Assembly (NCBI GenBank): GCA_030035585.1
Contig: CM057467.1
Coordinates: forward strand, 66,514,941 to 66,578,940
DNA: 64,000 nt
Origin: Dugong dugon
Taxonomy: Eukaryota; Chordata; Mammalia; Sirenia; Dugongidae
Reading direction: 5' to 3'
The translations under genes were made by a program, and so were the position numbers. Shown piece after piece: positions 21,425-31,385 of the stretch. Positions within the stretch are counted from its first letter, which is position 1; the number at the start of each line of letters is the position of its first letter. The notes under the pieces were generated by a model. The model had not been told where the DNA came from. It saw nothing but the letters and a program-made list of their open reading frames with translations, and did not search any database.

Positions 21425-21537
21425 TTAAATGTTATGTTAACTTATTGGTTATGTGACGTTGGGCAAATTACGTAATCTCTCAGTGTCTCAGTTCCCCATC
21501 CAGAAAATGAGAAAAATAATTATACTTTTCTTACAAA
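21425..21537 (+). mobile_element. MIR SINE (left part, split by AfroSINE)
   Basis: 'ggttatgtgacgttgggcaaattacgtaatctctcagtgtctcagttccccatccagaaaatgag' is a well-preserved MIR core in sense orientation. Its 3' part resumes near 21757. Confidence 0.8.
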
Positions 21538-21756
21538 TCAAAAACCAAGCCTGTTATTGTCAAGTGGACTTCAAGCCATGGAGACCCCATATGTTACAGG
21601 GTAGTACTGAGTTCCGTGGGTTTTCTTGGCTGTAATATTTAATCTCTATTGAAGCAGATCACCAGGCCTTCCTTCCGTGATGCCACTGGATGGGTTTGAA
21701 CCACCAATCTTTTGGTTGGTAGTCAAGTGGAAATTGTTTGTGCTACCCAGGGACTT
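21538..21756 (-). mobile_element. AfroSINE, long form, antisense
   Basis: Reverse-complement AfroSINE: 'aaccaagcctgttattgtcaagtgg' (tail), 'atgccactggatgggtttgaacc' (B box, antisense), 'accaatcttttggttgg' and 'ctacccagggact' (head). It lies inside a MIR. The target-site duplication is not clear. Confidence 0.85.
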
Positions 21757-21800
21757 TAATTTCATTATAGGGTTGTGTTAAATATATAATGAGGGCCAAA
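21757..21800 (+). mobile_element. MIR SINE (right part)
   Basis: 'atttcattatagggttgtgttaaatatataatg' continues the MIR 3' half after the SINE. Confidence 0.6.
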
Positions 21801-22039
21801 TGATTGATTGTTCAGATGGAGAGAAAAATAGTGTTTTTTAAGCTCCTACTTATTTTATAGCTCAGAAAATAGTGAAGGGAAGTGTGAAATCTTGGAGAAG
21901 AGCCCCAGTGAATTAATGGCACACACACAACTCATAATCCATGAAATTCATTATATACAATGTACTACAGCTCAAGGAAGAAAAAAGATGATTAATATGT
22001 GGTCCCCAACCTCCCTCTTCCCATTTTCTCTTGACCTAT
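21801..22039. other. Unassigned spacer
   Basis: No confident gene or repeat. It may include the most diverged 5' part of the following L2. Confidence 0.35.
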
Positions 22040-23205
22040 TTGAATTAGATATTCAGCCCCACCTCTCCATCAAAATAGGTCCTATCAATATTGCCTATGA
22101 CCGCAATTTCATAAACCCCAAAGTAAATCCTTAGTCCTCCTCTTACTTGATCAATCATCAGCATTTTAAGTGGATCATCAGTCTCTCCTCCTTGAAATAT
22201 TTCCTTCTCTTGTCTTCTAGGACGTTGTTCCATCTGCCCTCCTCTTCACAGACCATCGTCTTCTTTGTTGGCACTTCATAATCCCCTCAACCTCTAAAAG
22301 TTGGAATGCTCTAGGGTTCATTTTTTTTCCCAGATTTCCTCTAGTTTCTCCATTGTTACTCACTAGGTAGGTGATCTTCTCCAGTTGCATGGCTTTAAAT
22401 ATCGTCTATAGCATTTTGGGGTTTTATATCTCTAGGTCAGATCTCTCCCCCTAACTCCAGACTTTCGCATCCGGCTGCTTATTTGACATGACCGTTGGGT
22501 TGTCTTAATAGGTATCTCAAAATTAATTACGATTTCAGAAATTGAATTTTTATTCCCACCACCTCATAACCTAACTCATTCCAATCTACTTCCTCTTAGA
22601 TAATTTCAACTTCATCTTTCCAGTAACCCAAGCAAACACTTTGAGGTCATCCTTTGTACCTCCCTTCTCTCAAACACCACATTGAATTCATTCTGGTGTT
22701 TCTGTCTTTACAATATATCCACTCCTCACCAACTTTACCTCTACTTCTCTAGACCAAGCCTATATAACATTTTGCCTTGATTAACAGAAGAATCTGTTAA
22801 CCTGTCTCCCTGCTTCCCATTTTCTCTCCTGTCTATTCTCAGCACAACATAATAATCCCTTAAAATGTAGATCTGATCATGACACTCCTCTGCCTAAATT
22901 TTTCCAATGCCTGCCCATTTCACTGAGAGTAGTATCTGAATGTCTTACAAGGGCCCATGCGAACAAGGCATCCTGTGCTCTGAATGCCTGTGATTTCACA
23001 GGCCCCATTTCCTCCTCATACTTATCTGTTTACTCTGCTCCAGCTACACTGGTCTCCTTGGTCTTCCTCCTTCTCAGGGCTCAAGTTTCCTCTGAATTCT
23101 ACCCCCACAAGCTTTCTATATGACTTACTTGCACTTTAGCTTCAAGTATCAAATGAAATGTCTCAGTATGGCCTTCATTAACCACTCTGTACCTTTTGGG
23201 ATAGT
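22040..23205 (+). mobile_element. L2 LINE, long sense fragment (ORF2 C-terminal half)
   Basis: About 1.2 kb of sense L2. In order: 'cctctaaaagttggaatgctctagggttc', 'gcatggctttaaatatcgtctata', 'ctccagactttcgcatccggctgc', 'aataggtatctcaaaatt', 'gaggtcatcctttgtacc', 'agatctgatcatgacactcctctgcc' and 'ctctgctccagctacactggtctcc'. These encode the C-terminal part of the L2 reverse-transcriptase ORF, now broken by stops and indels. It is the best-preserved L2 coding remnant in the window. Confidence 0.85.
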
Positions 23206-23214
23206 TCTCTTAAG

Positions 23215-24000
23215 GAGAGAGTTTCAGTATGTGGAGACAGGGAAGAATATTTCCAGAAGAGAAACAGCAGAGGGCAAAGGACAATGGTGGATAGTGTTTT
23301 CAGGAATATGGAATAGTCAGTGATATGGCTCAGGGCGGCTGCAGGACAAGAATCATAGCAGGCATGCGGGGGAAGAGGTTGACAATGTCAGTTAAAGTTA
23401 AACTACAAAGGCTTAACTGCAGGCTAAGGATCTTGACCTTCGTGATATTGGCCAGAGATTCTCAGTTATCACAAGATGCTCCCCTAGGAAAGGTTCTAAA
23501 GACTAATAAGTTTGAAAAATTCTTTAAGTATTTTTTTAGCGATCTACATTGCACGTCATCTTAGTCAAGCTGATGAAAGATAAGGAAGGTGTTTAACTTA
23601 GTTGAAATCTAGAATTTTCCAAAAGTTTGCAAAACATACAAACACTTCTTTCTTTCCTTCTTTTTTCCCCCCTCTCAACATCTGTTTGAATCCCATAGAA
23701 CATCACTGCAGGGAATACTTTGGAATTTGGAGAGCTTAAGCAAGCAACAGGCATGATCAATTTTGCCTTTTAAAAGGTCACTCTGGTTAAAATGTTAGGT
23801 CTAAAGTGGAAGCAGTCAATCTGGAATCAAGGAGATGAAATAAGAAGCTGTTGCAGCACACTCATTGGAGAGAATGAAGTAGAAGTTGGGTGCTAATGAT
23901 GGAAGTGAATAAACAAGGGAGGTGTGAACAAGTATAAAAGAGATGATTTGTTGAGATTTGACGATTTATGGGATTACAGGACAAGAAGATGAATCTTGTG
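23215..24000 (-). mobile_element. L2 LINE fragment, antisense (diverged)
   Basis: 'attctccag'-like 'gaatatttccagaagagaaacagcagagggcaaagg' and later 'ttgccttttaaaaggtcactctggtt', 'aaagtggaagcagtc' and 'ggaggtgtgaacaag' follow antisense L2. The middle (about 23470-23690) is too diverged to align by eye. It lies head-on to the preceding sense L2. Confidence 0.6.
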
Positions 24001-24369
24001 TGTTACCTGTGCTTCTGGATTTCTGAAACTTGGTGGATGGTGGGGCCATTTCATAGAAAGAGAGACAGATTGGAAAAGGAAGATGATACAGATGACAAAT
24101 TCACTTTATGGTCCTTTGAGATTAAGTTGTCTATAGAAAAGACAAACTAAAATGTAGAGAACCAGCCAACTTTCTACGAAAATTCCCTCTGTTGTCTCCT
24201 CCTTATAAAGCCAGCGCCAGATGGTTCACTCTGCCTTGCCTCACTCAGTGTTGCTCTGCACATCTCACTCTCCAGCTGTCCTGAGCCCGTGGCCATTCTC
24301 CAAACATGCTGTGCACATTCACAGCTACGTATATTTGCTTTCACTGTTCTCTCAGCCCAGCATGACCTT
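24001..24369. other. Unassigned spacer
   Basis: No gene recognised. It holds low-GC then moderately C-rich sequence and no splice-flanked open frame. Confidence 0.4.
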
Positions 24370-24765
24370 CCTGACTGTATGAGTTAGAAATTGGCTTTAA
24401 CTGGTAGGGACAGAGGCCCAACTACATTGACTTAAATATGTAAGGGTTTATTCTCTCCTATTTAAGAAAAAAAAAAAAAAAGAAGAAGAAGAAGAAGAAG
24501 TCAAAATGGGCAGCACTGGGATGATGTTTTGACCTCAGAAGTTTACCAGGAAAACCAAATTTTCTACCTTTCTGTTCCACAGTTCTTAGCAAGCAGCTTC
24601 TATCCTCAAAAACTCAAGACGGCTTGTGGAGCTCGAGCCATTAAATCCACATTCCAAGCAGGAAGAAGCGAAAGAGGAGGGGGAAATCATATATCATCTG
24701 GCCATTTTAAGAAGCTTTCCCCAATATTCCACCCAACCGCTCTTCTTTATATCTCATTGGCTATC
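24370..24765 (+). mobile_element. Old interspersed repeat, family not named, with A/GAA microsatellite
   Basis: 'ttagaaattggctttaactgg', 'acattgacttaaatatgtaagggtttattctc' and later 'gcaggaagaagcg' resemble the repeat class seen at 18857 and 28650. An A-run followed by (AGA)n occupies 24464-24500. Confidence 0.4.
24464..24500. repeat. A-rich / (GAA)n microsatellite
   Basis: A run of about 15 A is followed by roughly six AGA units. Purine-only tract on the + strand. Confidence 0.95.
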
Positions 24766-24769
24766 CCTA

Positions 24770-24982
24770 GGTGTGTGTTGTTGGGTGACGTCAGGTTGAT
24801 TCCGACTCATAGTGAGCTTGTGTGACAGAGTAGAACTGCTGCATAGGGTTTTGTTGGCTGTAATCCTTACAGAAACAGATTGCCGTGTCTTTCTCTTGCT
24901 CAGCCGCTGGGTAGGTTCAAACCACCAACCTCTCGGTCAGCAACCAAATACTTAAACTTTGCGTCACCAGAGCTCCTTTCCC
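24770..24982 (-). mobile_element. AfroSINE, long form, antisense
   Basis: 'gttgttgggtgacgtcaggttgattccgactcatag' (RTE-type tail), 'ggctgtaatccttacagaaacag' (long-form block), 'gggtaggttcaaaccaccaacctctcggtc' (B box) and 'cgtcaccagagctcctt' (head). Confidence 0.92.
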
Positions 24983-25151
24983 TACGTGTAGGGGGCTGAA
25001 AAATTTAATGTAGTATTTTCCTGTGATGCGTTGCTGCCTAGAAAATAAAGGAGGGGTGTTGGAGGATGGGTTTTCTGTTTAAAAGGAAGAAGAAATTGCA
25101 TAAAAAAGAACAATCTTTGCCACATTAACCTTCACCTTTTGCAACTCTCTT

Positions 25152-25322
25152 GGAAATCCTGGTGTGTAGTGGTTAAGAGCTACAGCTGTTAACCAAAAGG
25201 TCGGCAGTTCAAATCCACCAGGCACTCGTTGGAAACTCTGTGGGGTGGTTCTACTCTGTCGTATAGGGTCGCTATGAGTCAAAATCGACTCAACAGCAAC
25301 GAGTTTGGTTTGGTTTTTGGTT
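25152..25322 (+). mobile_element. AfroSINE, short form, GGTTTGG-type tail
   Basis: Head 'tcctggtgtgtagtggttaagagc' lacks the first bases of the family. The B box reads AGTTCAAATCC. The tail 'cgactcaacagcaacgagtttggtttggttttt' differs from the CTAACAACAA tail of other copies. Flanks TTTTGCAACTCTCTT (25137-25151) and TTTTTGCAGCTGTCTT (about 25321-25336) form a target-site duplication with two mismatches. Confidence 0.93.
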
Positions 25323-25637
25323 TTTGCAGCTGTCTTCAGGATTGATCCAACTTCCAATCAACCACCACTTCCTTGAAGAGAACTTCAACTTGCACTTTTT
25401 ACACAGCAGCTCATTTCTTCAGGAGTATACACACTGCCTTTCTGTTTAATGTTTATTTACTTCATTCTTGCCTTATCCTAACTTGTTCTTCTGCTCATTC
25501 CTGTCAGCAACTTGAGAACAAGACCCATTTTTTAATTAGTCCCTATGTCCTCTTTTGCCATCTCTGAACCTGAGAGCCTGAGATCACCTCTAATCCCTTG
25601 CAGAAACTGAGAAGGAAAAGTTGTGTCTCACGTTGGT
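25323..25637. other. Spacer, possible diverged L2 3' end
   Basis: 'atgtttatttacttcattcttgcc' and 'caacttgagaacaagacccattttt' could be an eroded sense L2 3' end ('tagaatgtaagctccatgagggcaggga'). Not certain. No gene recognised. Confidence 0.35.
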
Positions 25638-25822
25638 TCTAAAACTTTTAGGGGGACATCAAAATCACAGGAGGGTTTATTAAAATATAGGTGGCTAGGC
25701 CCCAGTCTCCAAGTTTCTGATTCAGTAGGACTTGGGATGGGACCTAAAAAATGTATTTCTAAAATTTCCCAGGTAATGCTGGTCCAGGGACTCTACTTTT
25801 AGAACCTCTGTTTTAAGAGATC
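25638..25822. mobile_element. MER5-type nonautonomous hAT DNA transposon
   Basis: 'ggttctaaaacttttaggggg' at one end and 'ctctacttttagaacctctg' at the other form terminal inverted repeats. The inside carries 'gctaggccccagtctccaag', 'tctgattcagtagg' and 'ccaggtaatgctggtcc', typical of MER5A/B. Confidence 0.8.
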
Positions 25823-26962
25823 TCCTACAAAGTCTACTCCCCCACTAGATCTCAGATCACTTTCTTAGTACCAGGATGGCTGGCTGTACTCTTATCTGCC
25901 TCCTCACAGACCCCGTGTTTTCCTCTTCTTTGGACTCTCACCCTTTTTTTCTGTCAGGGAAAACATCCCTAATAAGTTGACAGCTTGTCAGGTGAGTAAG
26001 CCTTGCAGTGTAAATGGGAGATGGGCTGATGAAAGCCAAAAGCATATTCTGGGATAACCACAATACACATAGTTTTATCCAGCCTTGCCTATTTCAGACT
26101 TTACCACCATGACCTTCACACAACATTCCTTCTTCTCTCCCTTGCAACCACATTTAGGCAGTCCCACGCTACCGATTCCCCAGTCAGCCCAAATGAGTGT
26201 TAATTCTCTTCTGGGAAGTCATGCTAGTCCTGATAAGGGCCCCTCATTGCTAGGAGAAATGCTAACCTCACACAAATCCTCTCAATGATGTTTGTGAAAT
26301 ATTTCACTTGAACTAAAAGATTTTCTCCAGGCCAGTTATTATTGTCATTAACATTTAGATAAGTTGGCTGTTCCCTGCTCTGTATTACTCTGTGTTCTAT
26401 TCCCTCATAATGGAGTAAGATAGGGAGGAGTGAGGAGTCTCACACCAAATGTTCTATGTTAATGAAGTCACCTGCTTTATTTAGGATGGTTTCTATATTC
26501 CATGCAGCTAGAATCAACTGTACTCTCCACCAGCACCTGTACTTCCTTCTGCCTTCCTATACTAGGGCCCATGGTGACTCTGAACACTTTTGTTCCTCAT
26601 CCTATTGCTAGCCAAGAGATGGTTCATCTTGCTCTATCATGTGAGCAGGGGCTAATGCCATCTTCTGGGGCTCCAAATTTACATTTTTTTTTTTTTTTTT
26701 TTCCTGTGTGGCTCCCTGATTACTAGCCCAGTTTCCATCTCTGGCAACCAGGCCTGCAATCATGGACCCAAGAGTCAAGATTTGAGCATTTGCCTTGCTC
26801 TCAAATCACAGCAAACGTAAATCCTCTCTCATATTTCTCAAACTTTAGTGGAAATGCCTAGATCTCTATTCTATGTCTATCACATACTTTTTTTTTTTTT
26901 TTCCCAACTAGTTACCCAGGCTTAGCTATAATTATGGCCAGTGTGTCTTTATCAGAAAGCCT
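25823..26962. other. Unassigned spacer with two long T-tracts
   Basis: No gene or named repeat recognised over about 1.1 kb. T-tracts lie at about 26683-26702 and 26888-26902. Open frames at 26085-26288 and 26502-26726 have no recognisable domain. This is the longest stretch with no explanation in the window and could contain single-copy sequence. Confidence 0.4.
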
Positions 26963-27230
26963 AATCTAGTGGTGTGCAATGGGCTTTGGAGTCAGACAAA
27001 ATGAGTTCCAATGTTATAAACATCAGGGGCAGCAGGTTGAGGAAGAGGAGAGCTGGATTCAACCTGTGGAGCGTAGATGGCTGTGCATGACTTTCGTGGC
27101 CAGCTGGTGTAGGGAGAAGTTATTCAGCCCTCAAGGGAGTGGGCAAACTCTTGAAAGGAATAGCGTTACTTATGTGACCGTTATAGGTAAGGCACTTTAC
27201 AAATGTGGTTGATGCTCTGCTTCACCACGC
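26963..27230 (+). mobile_element. Possible MIR SINE, interrupted
   Basis: 'agtggtgtgcaatgggctttggagtcagac' is like the MIR head ('agtggttaagagcatgggctctggagccagac'). 'ggtaaggcactttacaaatgtgg' at 27186 resembles a MIR 3' part. The middle does not align by eye. Confidence 0.4.
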
Positions 27231-27339
27231 TGTGAATATAAAGTGCAGTCTTTACTTCTAATAGCCTGCAGTACAATGGCTTGAGTCTCACTGATTTCAT
27301 TGGCCAACCCCCAACTAATTTTATCACCAATTACATTTT

Positions 27340-27665
27340 TAGTTGTTTATTTGTTGCTGTTTTTCATTTCTTACTAACTTTGAAAATATTCAAATCTACA
27401 GGAAAGTTGAAAAAAAAAAAAAACAGTATAATTCTTTACTCGTACTCACCAGTTGACATTTTCTCATATTTGTTTTAAGCATCTCTTTTTTCTCTCTCTC
27501 ATCCTCTCTCTCTCTAGATACACAAACACACACCCACTTTTTTTTCTTCTGAGCTATTTGAAATAAGTTGCAGAGTATGGATAAAGTTAATCTCCCCCTT
27601 AGAAACTTTCACTGAAGTAAACCATTGCCTCCTAAGGTAAAAACATTTTCACAGTCTAATGTGAA
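27340..27665 (-). mobile_element. L1M LINE 3' end, antisense
   Basis: 'tttgaaaatattcaaatctacaggaaagttgaaaa', 'cagtataattctttactcgtactcaccag', 'tatttgttttaagcatctc', 'gagctatttgaaataagttgcag' follow the antisense 3' UTR of an L1M/L1ME-type copy. A CT-rich run lies inside (27487-27515). Confidence 0.65.
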
Positions 27666-27989
27666 AACTCTTTTTTTTTTGGCTTGAGCCCGTGGACTCG
27701 GTGGAGAGTGACTGGAAACCCCTTCCTGGAACCTGAAGCCTGTGTTTCCAGGCCAGTCAGATCTCCTCACGACCCTTCCTAAAAGCTAGGAGGAACACAC
27801 ACAAGTCAAGTCTGTAGGAATAGTTGAGTGAGCACATGTTTGTCACCATATCAAGACCCTTTTAAAAATGAAAGTAAATGCTCTTAACTTAGGGTGCATG
27901 GTAGGCATAGAGCGGGATGGCCCTGGGAACTGGGGAAGTACGGTCACCCGCAGGCCACAGCACTTTGTGTGGCCACAGGCTATAAGAGA
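27666..27989. other. Unassigned spacer
   Basis: Moderately GC-rich, with 'gtggactcggtggagagtgactgg' and 'aagcctgtgtttccaggccagtc'. No repeat or gene recognised. One of the few candidates here for single-copy sequence. Confidence 0.35.
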
Positions 27990-28175
27990 TACGTAGGTAC
28001 AAGGTTTAGCTCTGCCATTTTTTAGTTTGTGGCTCTGGCCACATCACCTATCCCTGGCCTAATTACTTTCCATTGTTGCCATGTTGCAAACAAAAACAAA
28101 AGTACAACAAACAAAACATATTTGTTAAAGTGTTTGGAAAACTGCAAAATGTCAAACAAATGTTAAAGAGGCTTT
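27990..28175 (+). mobile_element. MIR SINE
   Basis: 'tagctctgccattttttagtttgtggctctggccacatcacctatccctggcctaa' is the MIR head and core. 'gttaaagtgtttggaaaactgcaaaatgtc' is its 3' half. Confidence 0.6.
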
Positions 28176-28319
28176 TCCAAGGAAATTCATGCATTAATTA
28201 ATGAGGCAGCTGGATTCTGTCTTTCAAAGTTTATAATGTTAAGTACAATTATCAGGCCTTTACCATTTCCCTGGAAATTCCCTGCCTTTCCCACCTCTAT
28301 ACATTTTCTCATTTTTATT

Positions 28320-28640
28320 TTTATTTTGGGAATGTCTTCAGTCATTCCATTGCCTAAATATCTATCTATCTCAAGAGCCTACTGAAAAATCACCTCCTCT
28401 AGAACTCTTCCAGGATTTTCTCTCACAGAGAAGAGACTTTCCTTACTCTAAACTCTCATGACACCAGTGAACCCTCTCTTCCAGTACCATCTAGCTACAG
28501 GTATTTTTTTGCATGAGGTATATTTTGTATGAAACAAAATAGTACTTGAGAACAATAACTGTACCCTTTTGCCTTGCATTATCTTTAGCCCTGAACCTAT
28601 ACCACTGAATTGCAAATATTTGAATTGCAGGTATCTATCA
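28320..28640 (+). mobile_element. Possible L2 3' region
   Basis: 'agagcctactgaaaaatcacctcctctagaactcttcc' may be the diverged L2 block 'cagctcaaatgtcacctcctcagagaggccttcc'. The rest is poorly matched. Confidence 0.4.
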
Positions 28641-28649
28641 ATTATCTTC

Positions 28650-29036
28650 TAACTTAAATAACAGAAACCAGGCTCACAGTGGTTTAAATCATAAAGAAAT
28701 CTATTACCTCACATAACCAGGAGCAGAAGGTGAGGAGGACCTAACGTACAGGCCAGTCAGGGCCCTCTGTGGGGTTGGATTTCCACTGAAGGCCACAGAT
28801 GGCTGCCAAGAGCAACTGGGGACATACGTTTTCTTATCTAATTTAGAACACACAGAAAGAGAAAGGAAAACCCTTTCCTAACTGTGGATTATAGTCCTAC
28901 CTTTCAACCAGGTCGAGCCAATTTGGCTGAACTATACATACCTCAGTCAACAGCATTTGCAGGGGAATATCATTCCCTTAAAAACAGGGATCTGAAATAG
29001 TGAAAGTGGAATTACCATGATTGGTTGAGACTTTCA
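28650..29036 (+). mobile_element. Old interspersed repeat, family not named
   Basis: 'taacagaaaccaggctcacagtggtttaaatcataaagaaatctattacctcacataacc' matches the same repeat class as 18857 and 24370. It ends in 'ggaattaccatgattggttgag', also typical. Best-preserved of the three copies. Confidence 0.55.
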
Positions 29037-29205
29037 GTGCTGTCCATTAGAACTCTCTGCAGTGATAAAAAAATTCTATGTCTGCACTGTCCAAAAGGGT
29101 AGGCACTGGCCACTTGTAGCTATTATGCAGTGGAAACGTGTTGGTGCAACTGAGGAAATGCACGTGTGGCTAGTGGGTACCATATTGCACAATGCAGAAA
29201 AATGA
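29037..29205 (+). mobile_element. Old DNA-transposon-like repeat
   Basis: 'gtgctgtccattagaactctctgcagtgat', 'ctgcactgtccaaaagggtagg' and 'ggctagtgggtaccatattgcacaatgcag' match a widespread mammalian repeat ('gctgtccaatagaactttctgc...tagccactagccacatgtggc'), with partial inverted ends. Family name not assigned. Confidence 0.55.
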
Positions 29206-29361
29206 TCCAGATACTCCAGCCTAAAGCTGGAGATGGGGTCAGATTACTCTGAGTCACAGGGGCTGTAGGAGCTGGAGAGGAGATGTGAGTAAAATTAAGG
29301 GTCTGTTTAGGAAGGAGAAAAAGAAAATAGATTCTATGCAGACAGCCACGTCTTTGAAATC

Positions 29362-29522
29362 CTGCTGCTCAAAGCATAGTCTGTGGACAAGAAGCATAGG
29401 TATGAACTAGCAACTTGGCAGAAAAGCAGAAACTTAGGCCCCACCTTAAATGAATTGAATCAGAATCTGCACTTTAACAGGATCTTCTGATGCTTTGCAT
29501 GTAACACTGCTTTGGCTAAAGA
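29362..29522 (+). mobile_element. MER5-type nonautonomous hAT DNA transposon
   Basis: 'ctgctgctcaaagcatagtctgtggacaagaagcat', 'cttaggccccaccttaaatgaattgaatcagaatctgc' and 'actgctttggct' match MER5A1/MER5B-type sequence. Confidence 0.75.
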
Positions 29523-29524
29523 CT

Positions 29525-29651
29525 CACAGTATGAGTCTGAAGGACCTGGATTCCCAGCCTGGCTCTATCATTAAGTAATTGAGGGATCTTGGACAACTCA
29601 AGCTCTCTGAGCCTCAGTTTCCCCATCTCTAAAAACAGTACACTATAACTT
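29525..29651 (+). mobile_element. MIR SINE (left part, split by RTE)
   Basis: 'gaaggacctggattcccagcctggctctatcattaagtaattgagggatcttggacaactcaagctctctgagcctcagtttcc' is a clear MIR head and core. It ends at ATAACTT (29645-29651), one copy of the RTE target-site duplication. Confidence 0.88.
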
Positions 29652-30131
29652 CAGTACACCTTAAAGACTAAGGTATGCCTGAACCAAGCTACGGGTGTTT
29701 TCAATGCCTCCTATGCATGTGAAAGCTGGACAATGAATAAAGAAGACCAAAGAAGAATTGACGCCTATGAATTGTGGTGTTGGTGAAGAACATTGAATAT
29801 ATCATGGACTGTCAAAAGAATAAACAAATCTGTTTTGGAAGAATACAACCAGAATGCTCCTTAGAAGTAAGGACGGCGAGACTACGTCTCACATACTTTG
29901 GACATGTTGTCAGGAGGGATCAGTCCCTGGAGAAGGACATCATGCTTGGTACAGTAGAGGGTTAGCAAAAAAAAGGAAGACCCTCAATGAGATGAACTGA
30001 CACAGTGGCTGCAACAATGGGCATAGCAATGATTGTGAGGATGGCACAGCACCCGGCAGTGTTTCGTTCTGTTGTACATACGGTTGCTGTGAGTTGGAAC
30101 TGACTCAATGGCACCTAACAACAACAACAAC
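29652..30131 (+). mobile_element. RTE LINE, 5'-truncated, with end of ORF2
   Basis: About 480 bp. A 63-codon frame (29774-29965) encodes the conserved C-terminal end of the RTE/BovB polyprotein, with LRLTYFGHVVRRDQSLEK followed by IMLG. An upstream piece includes 'gcatgtgaaagctggacaatg', the usual AYESWT-like region. The 3' UTR carries 'cggcagtgtttcgttctgttgtacat' and 'gagttggaactgactcaatggcacc', ending in (CAA)n. It splits a MIR and is flanked by ATAACTT on both sides. RTE enzymes supply the machinery for SINEs that share this tail. Confidence 0.92.
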
Positions 30132-30245
30132 ATAACTTGCCTTACAGGGTTGTTGAGACTTTTAAGAGACTTTTAAATGAGATACTGTACATGAAATGCT
30201 TAGCACAGTACAGAGCATGTAACATATACTCATTAAATCGTGGTT
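30132..30245 (+). mobile_element. MIR SINE (right part)
   Basis: Begins with the second ATAACTT, then 'gccttacagggttgttgagac', 'gatactgtacatgaaatgcttagcacagtacagagcatg' and 'ctcattaaatcg', the MIR 3' half. Confidence 0.88.
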
Positions 30246-30628
30246 TTGCCAGCATCTACTCAAAGCTGTCCCAGCACCTTCTTTCTCCTTGTGCGGGACA
30301 GAGCACATTCCACTCTGCAGTTATGCACCACATATATTCTTGTTAAGCCCAACAAACAGAGAACTACTGTGGCTGGCCTGGTCTTGTGGTGGAGAAAGAG
30401 AAGCTCTAGCCCCAGATGGATGGGTTTGCCAACAGACAGTACCAGTGATCTGGGATCGGATCTTGGGTGGCTCACAATGTCCCTTAGTCTCCATTTCTTT
30501 ATTTGTAAAAGATATTCTCCCAAACAAATCCCCAAAGTAAAAACAAAGCCAACTATTTCACCATATGTAAAGTGTTAAGCATTATAAAAATATAAGTCAT
30601 TATCTGTATTTGTCATTGTTTTGTAAAA
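30246..30628. other. Unassigned spacer
   Basis: Overlapping small open frames on both strands (30240-30578) have no recognisable domain. 'gtgatctgggatcggatcttgggtgg' to 'cttagtctccatttctttatttg' may be another MIR piece in sense orientation (about 30440-30500). Confidence 0.4.
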
Positions 30629-30782
30629 AACCATTGCCATTGAGTCAGTTCCAACACATAGCAACCCTATAGGACAGAGTAGAACTGCCCCATAGAGTTT
30701 CCAAGGATCAGTTGGTGGATTCGAACTGCCGACCTTTTGGTTGGCATCCATAGCTCTTAACCACTTCACCACCAGGACTCCT
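30629..30782 (-). mobile_element. AfroSINE, short form, antisense
   Basis: 'aaaccattgccattgagtcagttcc' (tail), 'agcaaccctataggacagagtagaactgccc', 'gtggattcgaactgccgaccttttggttgg' (B box, antisense) and 'cttaaccacttcaccaccagg' (A box and head). Confidence 0.93.
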
Positions 30783-30784
30783 AG

Positions 30785-31105
30785 CACTCATTTATTCTTT
30801 CATTCATTAATTCACTCATTGATAAATTCATCTTTTAGCTCAACAAATGTTTATTATCCGTCTATTATGTGGGAGGTTCTGTGCAATATACTAGGGTTAG
30901 AGAAATAACAAAAGACAGAGTTCATGACCCCAGTTGACAGTGTAGAGTGAGACTGTGACCACAAAGATGGGACCGACTAGGGCAATCTGAGACAGTCAGT
31001 GAATGCTGTCTACAAGAGGGTAGTATCTGAGGTGAGTCTTGAGAGATGAGTAGAAATTAGCTAGACAAACAGGAGCGAAATGATATTCCAGACCGGAGAA
31101 AGAGC
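30785..31105 (-). mobile_element. L2 3' region, antisense
   Basis: 'catttattctttcattcattaattc', 'gctcaacaaatgtttattatccgtctattatgtggg', 'tgaccccagttgacagtg' and 'gagcagtgcattcac' are antisense L2 from the 3' end inward. Confidence 0.78.
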
Positions 31106-31249
31106 AGTGCATTCACAACAAATATAACTTATATTTTGCTTTGTTTAAAGAGACGCATAAAATTTTTTGTTTTCTTTAAAAGAAAACCAAAAAACACAGA
31201 CTTAATTCCAGCAGGGATTTTTGTCTATAGCACGGTCTACTTAGTTCAC

Positions 31250-31385
31250 TTGACAACTGACAGAACTGAAATTCAGAAAAGTGCGCTAATATCCCCAAGG
31301 TCACATAGGTTGTTAGTAGCAAAACAGAAGTCTACTAGCATGCAGCCTGATCCTTTCTCCCTTACTACGCTGCCTCCCCAAAGTC
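31250..31385 (-). mobile_element. MIR-type SINE, antisense
   Basis: 'acagaactgaaattcagaaaagtgcg', 'atccccaaggtcacataggttgttagtagc' and 'ctactagcatgcagcctgatcc' follow the antisense MIR. The 95-codon frame 31136-31423 runs through it and is therefore not called. Confidence 0.6.

Noticed and set aside
30240-30578. Overlapping open frames on both strands (68-112 codons)
   Set aside because: Mutual overlap on both strands and possible MIR content suggest chance.
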